Positions 1 to 5,976 of a stretch of 13,995 nt of DNA are shown here, piece after piece. Position 1 is the stretch's first letter. Each line of letters begins with the position of its first letter. Source of the DNA: CAUYXJ01 sp963577065 (GTDB lineage: Bacteria; Chloroflexota; Dehalococcoidia; Tepidiformales; Tepidiformaceae); assembly GCA_963577065.1 (NCBI GenBank), contig CAUYXJ010000075.1, positions 1 through 13,995 of the forward strand, read 5' to 3'. The notes under the pieces are model-generated. The model did not search any database and was not told the DNA's origin. It saw nothing but the letters and a program-made list of their open reading frames with translations. The position numbers were made by a program, and so were the translations under genes.

Positions 1-3
1 CGA

Positions 4-1008
4 ATGGACGCGATCATCCTCGTTGGGGGGCAGGGCACGCGGCTTCGTCCGCTCACCCTGACACGCCACAAGAGCCTCGTCCCGGTCGCCAATCAGCCCG
101 CTATCCAGCACCTGCTCGACTGGCTCGCGGCCTCCGGAATTGAACGCGTGGTGCTCGCCCTTGGCCAAAACAACGAGGACCTCGTCGATGCCTGCCCGGA
201 GGGCCAGCGCGGCAAACTTGCGATTACGCACGTCCTCGAGCGCGAGCGGCTCGAATCCGGCGGGGCGATCCGCAACGCTGCGCGAGCGGCCGGGGTTGAA
301 GGCCGCTTCCTCGTGCTCAACGGCGACATCTACGCGGACTTCGATCTGAGCCGGGCCCTCGACGCGCACGCCGAGGCCGGCGCCCGGCTCACGCTCGCGT
401 TGTGCCCGGTCGCCAACCCTTCCGCGTTCGGCGTAGCCGTCGTCGACGGAGACTCGATGGTCACTGGGTTCGTCGAGAAGCCGCCGCCAGGTACCGAGCG
501 GAGCAACCTCATTAATGCGGGCGTCTGGGTGTTCGAGCCGGAGCTCGTGGACGAGATCCCGCCGGGGGTAGTCAGCGTTGAGGAGACGCTCTTCCCCTCC
601 CTCGTGGGACGGGGGGCGGGTGTCCTCGGCTATCGCTTCGAAGGGCTCTGGGCAGACCTGGGCACGTCCGCGCGCTATCTGGAGCTCTCCTGCGCGCTCG
701 CCCGGCGCAGAGGGACCTCTTTCGTCGCAGACGGTGCCTCGCTCGCGGGCGCGGCTACGGCGGAGGACTCCGCCCTCGGGACCGGATGCGTGATCGAGGC
801 GGGCGCCTCGATCACGAAATCCGTTCTCTGGGAGGACGTGCGCGTCGGACCCGGCGCCCGCGTGAGTGACTCGATCCTGGCCGACGGCGTAGTCATCGGC
901 CAGGACGCGGTGGTCCAGGGGGCGGTTCTGGGGAGGGGCGCGCACGTAGCCGCCGGCAGAACCGTCGCACCCGGAACGATGATCGAACCGAACGGCCGCT
1001 TCGAATGA
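4..1008 (+). CDS. NDP-sugar pyrophosphorylase (mannose-1-phosphate guanylyltransferase-like) with hexapeptide-repeat tail
   Basis: Predicted cytoplasmic nucleotidyltransferase joining a sugar-1-phosphate to an NTP to give an NDP-sugar and pyrophosphate. Residues 1-235 form the catalytic domain. Visible are the nucleotide-binding signature GGQGTRLRPLT (8-18), Lys23, the metal-binding NGD at 106-108, the sugar-binding EKP at 158-160, NAG at 171-173 and WADLGT at 216-221. Residues 241-334 are imperfect hexapeptide repeats (left-handed beta-helix), as in bacterial GDP-mannose and some ADP/UDP-glucose pyrophosphorylases. The 334 residues suit this short two-domain class. The ATG at base 4 gives the canonical N-terminus, so the gene is probably complete, although its promoter lies outside the window. 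The next gene starts 7 bases after the stop, so the two are probably one operon. The usual PKP around Lys23 reads HKS here. The base and sugar cannot be fixed from sequence; GDP-mannose is a guess from the neighbour. Confidence 0.88.
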   Translation: MDAIILVGGQGTRLRPLTLTRHKSLVPVANQPAIQHLLDWLAASGIERVVLALGQNNEDLVDACPEGQRGKLAITHVLERERLESGGAIRNAARAAGVEGRFLVLNGDIYADFDLSRALDAHAEAGARLTLALCPVANPSAFGVAVVDGDSMVTGFVEKPPPGTERSNLINAGVWVFEPELVDEIPPGVVSVEETLFPSLVGRGAGVLGYRFEGLWADLGTSARYLELSCALARRRGTSFVADGASLAGAATAEDSALGTGCVIEAGASITKSVLWEDVRVGPGARVSDSILADGVVIGQDAVVQGAVLGRGAHVAAGRTVAPGTMIEPNGRFE

Positions 1009-1015
1009 GGATGCG

Positions 1016-2443
1016 ATGACCGAGAACCCCGTTCATTTCGGGACCGATGGCTGGCGGGCGATCATGGGCGAAGCGTTCACGTTCGAAAACGTGCGCGCCT
1101 GCGCTCAGGCCACGGCAGACCACTTCGCGCAGAGCCGGGGACGCGGGCAGCCGCTGATTGTCGGCTACGACACGCGCTTCCAATCGGACGAGTTCGCCCT
1201 GGCTGTCGCCCGCGTGCTCGCGGGGAACGGCTTCGCCGTGCAGCTCGCGGACGGGCCCGCGCCCACGCCCGCGATCAGCTTCCGCATCATCGAGGTGGGT
1301 GCGGCGGGCGGCGTGATCGTCACGAGCAGCCACAACCCCTTCCGCTGGAACGGGATCAAGGTGAAGCCCCATTACGGCGGCAGCGCGAGCCCGGAGATCG
1401 TCGCCGATATCGAGGCGCGGGTGCCGGCGATCCTCGCCGACGCCGCGAAGCTGAAGCTCGCTCCGGCGGACTCCGACGCGATCACGCGTTTCGATCCAAT
1501 CCCTGGCTACCTCGCGGGGCTCGGGCGCCAGGTCGATCTCGATCGCATCCGCGGGGCGGGGCTCCGCGTCGCCGTCGACCCGATGTTCGGGGCCGGCGCG
1601 GGCCTGCTGACGGAGCTGCTCGAAGGGGGCAGCACGCGCGTCGAAGAGATCCACACCGACCGCAATCCGCTATTCCCCGGGCTTCGCGCCCCGGAGCCGA
1701 TCGCCTCGAATCTGGACGCCCTGCTCGCGCTCATGGCCGATGGCGGCTTCGATGCGGGCATCGCCAACGACGGCGATGCCGACCGTGTTGGCTTCGTGGA
1801 TGAGCGTGGCGGCTACGTCGACCAGCTGCGGACGTTCGCCCTGCTCGTTCAGTACGCGCTGGGGGCGCGGGGCCTGCGGGGAGCGGTCGTGAAGTCGGTC
1901 ACGACCACGGACATGGCGCGACTGCTCGCCGAGCACTACGAGGTTCCGTATTTCGAGACGCCCGTCGGCTTCAAGCACATCGGCCCGGTGATGATGCGCG
2001 AGGATGCGCTCATCGGCGGCGAGGAGAGCGGCGGCTACGGCTTCCGTGGCCACCTCCCGGAACGCGACGGCATCCTCGCCGCGCTCTACCTGCTGGACGC
2101 GATCGCCATGAGCGGGAAGCGTCCGACGGAGCTTTTGGACGAGGTCTTCGCGATCACCGGACCGCACTTCTATGAGCGCATCGACCTCGAACTGGCGCCC
2201 GGCGCGAACGCCGCCGTGAAGGCGGCGCTCGACGCCGCCTCGCCGAGCGAGTTCGCCGGCGTCGCCGTCACCAGCCTCGACACGACCGATGGCTGGCGCT
2301 TCATGCTCGAAGACGGCTGGCTCCTCTTCCGCCTCTCCGGCACGGAGCCCCTCCTGCGCATCTACACCGAGCTGCGCAACGAGGCGAAGGTCGCGCCCGT
2401 GATCGCGGCCGGCCGGGCGTTGGTAGGGTCGGCGGCGGGGTAG
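1016..2443 (+). CDS. Phosphoglucomutase/phosphomannomutase (alpha-D-phosphohexomutase family)
   Basis: Interconverts hexose-6-phosphate and hexose-1-phosphate, supplying the substrate of the preceding pyrophosphorylase. All four signature loops of the alpha-D-phosphohexomutase family are present. They are the active-site loop TSSHNP (103-108, phosphoserine probably Ser105), the Mg-binding loop DGDADR (252-257), the sugar-recognition loop GGEESGG (334-340) and the C-terminal phosphate-binding loop RLSGTEP (439-445). The length of 475 residues is normal. The ATG at 1016 is preceded by GAGG a few bases upstream, overlapping the stop of the previous gene, which suggests translational coupling. 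GEESGG is found in both PGM and PMM members, so specificity (glucose or mannose) is open. The stop codon lies in a hairpin shared with the convergent NYN gene. Confidence 0.92.
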   Translation: MTENPVHFGTDGWRAIMGEAFTFENVRACAQATADHFAQSRGRGQPLIVGYDTRFQSDEFALAVARVLAGNGFAVQLADGPAPTPAISFRIIEVGAAGGVIVTSSHNPFRWNGIKVKPHYGGSASPEIVADIEARVPAILADAAKLKLAPADSDAITRFDPIPGYLAGLGRQVDLDRIRGAGLRVAVDPMFGAGAGLLTELLEGGSTRVEEIHTDRNPLFPGLRAPEPIASNLDALLALMADGGFDAGIANDGDADRVGFVDERGGYVDQLRTFALLVQYALGARGLRGAVVKSVTTTDMARLLAEHYEVPYFETPVGFKHIGPVMMREDALIGGEESGGYGFRGHLPERDGILAALYLLDAIAMSGKRPTELLDEVFAITGPHFYERIDLELAPGANAAVKAALDAASPSEFAGVAVTSLDTTDGWRFMLEDGWLLFRLSGTEPLLRIYTELRNEAKVAPVIAAGRALVGSAAG

Positions 2444-2465
2444 CCTGAACCGGAGCGGTGGGCTA
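2441..2465. terminator. Hairpin spanning both stop codons of a convergent gene pair (possible bidirectional terminator)
   Basis: TAGCC (2441-2445) pairs with GGCTA (2461-2465), and inside it ACCG (2449-2452) pairs with CGGT (2456-2459) around a GAG loop. The outer arms contain the TAG stop of the mutase on the plus strand and the TAG stop of the NYN gene on the minus strand. No T-run follows on either side, so an intrinsic-terminator role is inferred from position and symmetry only. Confidence 0.4.
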
Positions 2466-3074
2466 GCGGACGTAGACCGTCTTGTCGATAGCGCGACGAT
2501 AGTCGCTCTCCTCTAATCGGTGGCACCACACGTTCTGTCCCGATACGCGGAGTGGCCTGTTGGCACCGACCGTGTGCCAGGCAGCGACCTCGGCGGTGAC
2601 GCCGAGGCCAGGGCGCGCAAGTACAAGCTCCAGTGCAGGGACCAGGTCTGTGTCCGTCGAGAAGATGATCCCCACGTCGAAGGCACCATCGACGGCGCCT
2701 GCTACAAAGTCGATCGCCAGGCTGACATCGATTCCCTTCTCCTGAGCCGGCCGAGTGGGGTAGTTCGGTGGGTACCGGAGTGTCCTCTCGATCACCGTAC
2801 CGCCGTTCGCGATCCAATAGGCGGTCTGACGGCGCGCGGCCGCGTAGCCTTTGGGGTCGCGATGTTGGGAGGGTCTCCCGGCGTATACACGAACGTCGCT
2901 CACGATGCGGGGGATTTCGGCACCGGGAGGGAGTGCGCGGTCGCAGATCAACTGTGCCAGGCGGCTTGGGTCGATTTGCCCGAAGGAGCTGGGATCGGAG
3001 GGCCGGCAGAAGGCTTCTCGGGCGGTCATGTAGACGTTCTGGTAGTCCACGAACAACGCAACTCGGGCAGACAT
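2463..3074 (-). CDS. NYN-domain (PIN-like) protein, predicted ribonuclease
   Basis: A 203-residue soluble protein that is almost entirely one NYN domain, the PIN-like fold of LabA and eukaryotic MARF1 relatives that acts on RNA with bound metal. The pattern is typical. Strand 1 carries the first acidic residue in VALFVDYQN (Asp10), KGIDV (Asp116) follows mid-domain, and the STDTDLVPAL motif (Asp141, Asp143) completes the metal site. RVYAGRP at 62-68 is another conserved core strand. I chose the ATG at 3074 rather than the open-frame limit at 3209. The domain begins right after it, the extra 45 residues would be Pro/Arg-rich with no homology, and a TAGGCT box lies 7 bases upstream, suggesting a leaderless transcript. 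Over the first 76 codons about a quarter end in A or T, against about one in thirteen in ilvB, so it may be acquired. Substrate unknown. Confidence 0.82.
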   Translation of the reverse strand: MSARVALFVDYQNVYMTAREAFCRPSDPSSFGQIDPSRLAQLICDRALPPGAEIPRIVSDVRVYAGRPSQHRDPKGYAAARRQTAYWIANGGTVIERTLRYPPNYPTRPAQEKGIDVSLAIDFVAGAVDGAFDVGIIFSTDTDLVPALELVLARPGLGVTAEVAAWHTVGANRPLRVSGQNVWCHRLEESDYRRAIDKTVYVR

Positions 3075-3322
3075 CGAGCGGAGCCTATCGCCTGGGGCGT
3101 CATGGGGACAAAGAAAACCCGCCAGTGCGTCCCCCGGAGGAGACGGACGGCGGGGAGCATTGGGGCCAAGGCCCATCGGGATCGTCGACATCGGAGGGCT
3201 CCGAGTCAAGATCAGGTTCCTTAGCCATTTCGGAAGGTACCGCCTCGCCAGGTGATTTCGGATCCCCAGCTGACCCGCGCCTTCGGCGCAGCCCGCGTCC
3301 CGAGGCGCGAGGAACCCCCCAC
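3075..3322. other. Intergenic region between NYN gene and ilvB promoter
   Basis: About 250 bases between divergent genes. I see no RNA gene or convincing protein here. It holds a 5-bp perfect hairpin with a TTC loop (GCGCC 3277-3281, GGCGC 3285-3289). A minus-strand frame from an ATG at 3228 to a stop at 3100 would encode 42 acidic and Pro/Ser-rich residues, without a ribosome site or recognisable relatives. Confidence 0.5.
3082..3087 (-). promoter_or_regulatory. Putative -10 box (TAGGCT) for leaderless NYN transcript
   Basis: Read on the minus strand, TAGGCT ends 7 bases before the ATG at 3074 and matches the TAnnnT form of leaderless -10 elements. No Shine-Dalgarno sequence is visible. No good -35 element was found. 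Confidence 0.4.
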
Positions 3323-3352
3323 TTCACGTAACGGCTGGTAGCGCCCTACACT
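3323..3352 (+). promoter_or_regulatory. Putative sigma70-type promoter of ilvBN
   Basis: TTCACG (3323-3328, four of six matches to TTGACA) is followed after 18 bases by TACACT (3347-3352, four of six matches to TATAAT). Transcription would start near 3359 and give a leader of roughly 168 bases before ilvB. This is a pattern match only; the distance to the gene is unusual for a window where other genes look leaderless. Confidence 0.35.
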
Positions 3353-3383
3353 CGCTGCAGGCTCATTGGAGATCGCGGCTTAC

Positions 3384-3494
3384 CGGCTGCGCTCCGCTCG
3401 CCAGCCGTTCAGGACGAGGCACCCCGCCGAACCCTGGACCGCCACGACCGCACGGCGTGGCAGGCAACGGTCGACCCCCACCGGGGACCAGACC
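3384..3494 (+). promoter_or_regulatory. Hairpin-rich 5' leader of ilvBN (possible attenuator)
   Basis: Three consecutive hairpins precede the ribosome site. CGGCTG (3384-3389) pairs with CAGCCG (3402-3407). GCCACG (3441-3446) pairs with CGTGGC (3456-3461). GGTC (3469-3472) pairs with GACC (3491-3494), enclosing CCCC (3476-3479) against GGGG (3483-3486). Branched-chain operons are often controlled by attenuation or T-boxes. I see no leader peptide with Leu/Val/Ile runs and no T-box antiterminator sequence, so a regulatory role is conjecture. Confidence 0.3.
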
Positions 3495-3511
3495 GAAACT
3501 CTCGAGCCGAC

Positions 3512-3518
3512 GGAAGGA
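3512..3518 (+). promoter_or_regulatory. Ribosome binding site of ilvB (GGAAGGA)
   Basis: A purine-rich Shine-Dalgarno-like GGAAGGA lies 8 bases before the ATG at 3527. It supports that start and marks ilvB as a leadered gene, unlike several neighbours. Confidence 0.65.
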
Positions 3519-3526
3519 CTCAGACC

Positions 3527-5221
3527 ATGGTTCGGATGACGGGATCCCAGATCCTGCTGGAATGCCTCCAGCGGGAGGCGGTGACGACCATCTTCGGCTA
3601 CCCCGGCGGGGTGGTCCTGCCCCTCTACGACACGCTCCCGCAGTTCCCCGCGATCCGGCACGTGCTCGTGCGTCACGAGCAGGGCGCCGCGCACATGGCC
3701 GACGGCTACGCGCGCGTCTCGGGGGAGGTTGGCGTCTGCCTCGCAACGAGCGGGCCGGGCGCGACGAATCTCGTGACGGGCATCGCGACATCGTTCCTCG
3801 ACTCGACGCCGATGGTGGCGATCACCGGGAACGTCGCCCGCACGCTCCTCGGCAAGGACGGCTTCCAGGAAGCCGACATCACTGGCATCACGCAGCCCAT
3901 CACGAAGCACAACTACCTCGTGATGCGCGCCGAGAACATCGCCATGGCCGTGCGCGAGGCGTTCCACATCGCCCGTACGGGCCGCCCCGGGCCGGTTCAT
4001 ATCGATATCCCCAAGGACGTGTTCCAGGAAGAGGCTGAGTTCGAGTGGCCTGAACAGCTCAGCCTGCGGGGCTACAAGCCCACGACGAAGGGCCACGCGG
4101 GGATGATTCGGCGGGCCGCCGAAGCCATCAACAACGCGGAGCGGCCGATCATCATCTCCGGCCACGGCATCATCTGGGGCGATGCCACGAACGAACTCGT
4201 CGAGCTCGCGGAGAAGGCGCAGATTCCCGTGATCACGACCTTCCTCGGCATCGGCGGCTTCCCCGAGACGAATCAGCTCAGCTACGGCTTCCTCGGCATG
4301 CACGGGATGTACCACGCGAACATGGCGGCGGACGGTGCCGATGTTGTCATCGGCATCGGCATGCGTTTCGACGACCGCGCGATGGGGCGTTTCAACGACT
4401 TCAACCCCGGCGCGACGATCATCCATATCGACATCGATCCCGCGGAGATCGGGAAGAACCTGCCGACCGCGATCCCCGTCGTCGGCGACGTCAAGCGCGT
4501 CCTCCCCGAGCTCACGCAGCGGATTGAGCCGGTCGACCGGTCCCGCTGGATCGCCTGGATCGACAACGTCCAGGACGAGCACCCAAGCCTTGAGATCCGC
4601 GAGACGCGGCGGCTGCTCCCGCAACAGATCATCCGCTCCCTCTACGAGGAGACGAACGGCAGCGCCACCCTCGTCACGGGCGTGGGCCAGCATCAGATGT
4701 GGGCGGGGCAGCACTACTTCTACGATGGGCCGCGCAAGCTCGTCTCCTCCGGCGGCCTGGGCACCATGGGCTTCGAGCTCCCCGCGGCGATCGGCGCCCA
4801 GATCGGCGCTCCCGCCTCCGAGATCTGGGCGATCTGCGGCGATGGCGGCTTCCAGATGACCATGCAGGAGCTCGCCGTCTGCGTCGACGAACGCCTGCCG
4901 ATCAAGATCGCGATCATGAACAACGGCTACCTCGGGATGGTGCGCCAGTGGCAGGAGCTCTTCTACGACGAGAACTTCGTCTCGGTGTCCGTCACCCAGC
5001 CGGACTTCTGCAAGCTCGCGGAGGCCTACGGCATCAAGGCCCTGCGTGTCGAAACGAAGGCCGAAGTGCTTCCTGCGATCCAGGAAGCACGCGCCTACGA
5101 CCAGGGCCCCATTCTGATCGATTTCCGCGTCGATCAGGACGAGAACGTCTGGCCGATGGTGCCCGCGGGCGCCGCGCTCTCGGAGACCATCGAGATCCCG
5201 GAGAAGGAGCTCGCACGATGA
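3527..5221 (+). CDS. ilvB: Acetolactate synthase, large (catalytic) subunit
   Basis: Thiamine-diphosphate enzyme condensing two pyruvates to acetolactate, or pyruvate with 2-oxobutyrate, the first common step of valine, leucine and isoleucine synthesis. At 564 residues it has the usual three domains. The N-terminal pyrimidine-binding domain has the catalytic glutamate in RHEQGAAHMADGYAR (Glu51) and the conserved TSGPGATN at 74-81. The central FAD-type domain follows. The C-terminal pyrophosphate-binding domain has GDGGFQM at 438-444 and ends its metal motif at Asn465-Asn466 (Asp439 and Asn466 as Mg ligands). MVRQWQELFY, just after, is typical of anabolic acetolactate synthases rather than the FAD-independent catabolic type. 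The stop overlaps the ilvN start (ATGA), so the subunits are translationally coupled. A long hairpin-rich leader precedes it. Confidence 0.97.
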   Translation: MVRMTGSQILLECLQREAVTTIFGYPGGVVLPLYDTLPQFPAIRHVLVRHEQGAAHMADGYARVSGEVGVCLATSGPGATNLVTGIATSFLDSTPMVAITGNVARTLLGKDGFQEADITGITQPITKHNYLVMRAENIAMAVREAFHIARTGRPGPVHIDIPKDVFQEEAEFEWPEQLSLRGYKPTTKGHAGMIRRAAEAINNAERPIIISGHGIIWGDATNELVELAEKAQIPVITTFLGIGGFPETNQLSYGFLGMHGMYHANMAADGADVVIGIGMRFDDRAMGRFNDFNPGATIIHIDIDPAEIGKNLPTAIPVVGDVKRVLPELTQRIEPVDRSRWIAWIDNVQDEHPSLEIRETRRLLPQQIIRSLYEETNGSATLVTGVGQHQMWAGQHYFYDGPRKLVSSGGLGTMGFELPAAIGAQIGAPASEIWAICGDGGFQMTMQELAVCVDERLPIKIAIMNNGYLGMVRQWQELFYDENFVSVSVTQPDFCKLAEAYGIKALRVETKAEVLPAIQEARAYDQGPILIDFRVDQDENVWPMVPAGAALSETIEIPEKELAR

Positions 5222-5823
5222 CGTCGAGTAACGGCGCGCGCCCCGCCCACCACACCGTCGTCGCCATCGTCGAGGACAAGCCCGGCGTCCTTCAGCGCGT
5301 CGCCGGGCTCTTCCGCCGGCGCGGCTTCAACATCGAATCCCTCGCTGTCGGTCATAGCGAAACCGAAGGCCTCAGCCGGATGACGATTGTCGTAGATGGC
5401 TCGAGCGCGCCCGTCGAACAAGTCGAGAAGCAGCTGTACAAGCTCATCGACGTGATCAAGGTGAGCGACCTCACCGAGGAAGACGCGATCAGCCGCGAAC
5501 TGGCGCTGCTGAAGGTGCGCTGCAACAACCTCAACCGCCACGAGCTGCTCGATATCGCCAACGTCTTCCGCGCGGACGTGATCGACATGGCCACGAACTC
5601 GCTCATCATTCAGATGGCCGGGGACGAGGACAAGATCGACGGCCTCGTCCAGATGTGCGAGCCCTACGGCATCCGCGAGCTCACCCGCACCGGCACCGTC
5701 GCGATGGCGCGTGGCACGAAGACCACGACCGTGCACGAAGGAGAGCCCGAAGCGATCGCGCGCGTCCACCAGAGCCAGGGCCGGCGCGTCGAATCGAAGG
5801 AGCTGCCCTTCTCCTCCGATTGA
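5218..5823 (+). CDS. ilvN: Acetolactate synthase, small (regulatory) subunit
   Basis: Regulatory subunit that activates IlvB and mediates feedback inhibition by branched-chain amino acids, usually valine. Of 201 residues, about 12-85 form the ACT domain, with VAIVEDKPGVLQRVAGLF and the following GFNIESLAVG strand. The C-terminal domain follows (LALLKVRC, then residues to about 165 ending in RTGTVAMARG). The last 35-40 residues form a charged tail that the roughly 160-residue enterobacterial subunits lack; longer versions occur in other phyla. The ATG overlaps the ilvB stop by four bases. Neither ilvC nor leuA follows; the next gene is on the other strand 153 bases away, so this is a two-gene operon here. 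Confidence 0.95.
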   Translation: MTSSNGARPAHHTVVAIVEDKPGVLQRVAGLFRRRGFNIESLAVGHSETEGLSRMTIVVDGSSAPVEQVEKQLYKLIDVIKVSDLTEEDAISRELALLKVRCNNLNRHELLDIANVFRADVIDMATNSLIIQMAGDEDKIDGLVQMCEPYGIRELTRTGTVAMARGTKTTTVHEGEPEAIARVHQSQGRRVESKELPFSSD

Positions 5824-5834
5824 TTTCAACGGCG

Positions 5835-5878
5835 CCGAGACGGCAGCGTCTGGGCGTTCTTGCACCGGCCTAGGGTGC
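5835..5878. terminator. Two short hairpins in the ilvN/mccA convergent gap (possible terminator)
   Basis: AGACG (5838-5842) pairs with CGTCT (5847-5851) around GCAG, extended beyond a G-G mismatch by CC/GG (5835-5836 with 5853-5854). A second hairpin pairs GCACC (5862-5866) with GGTGC (5874-5878). Only a weak TTCTT lies between them. The position 12 bases after the ilvN stop fits termination, but the T-tract is poor. Nothing else is recognisable up to 5976. Confidence 0.35.
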
Positions 5879-5976
5879 TGGTGATTGATTTTGAGGGCGC
5901 CACGATAGTTCCTGTCGGGACGGTTGCGGCCGACTCAGGTGAAGGTCGTGGGGTCGGTGCGGGGTTTCGGAGCGGC

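Noticed and set aside
3075..3209. N-terminal extension of the NYN protein to an ATG at 3209
   Set aside because: The added 45 residues are Pro/Arg-rich without homology; the domain starts immediately after the ATG at 3074, which has a well-placed -10-like box.
3100..3228. A 42-residue acidic minus-strand frame upstream of the NYN gene
   Set aside because: No Shine-Dalgarno, no promoter box near its ATG and no recognisable relatives. Kept only as a remark under the NYN finding.
3366..3539. A TTG-initiated 57-codon leader frame overlapping the ilvB start
   Set aside because: No ribosome site, no cluster of Leu/Val/Ile codons and an unlikely Arg/Thr-rich product; not a convincing attenuator peptide.
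3380..4714. A 444-codon open frame on the minus strand opposite ilvB
   Set aside because: Arg/Asp/Val/His-rich composition typical of antisense frames of GC-rich genes; no domain, and ilvB on the other strand is unambiguous.
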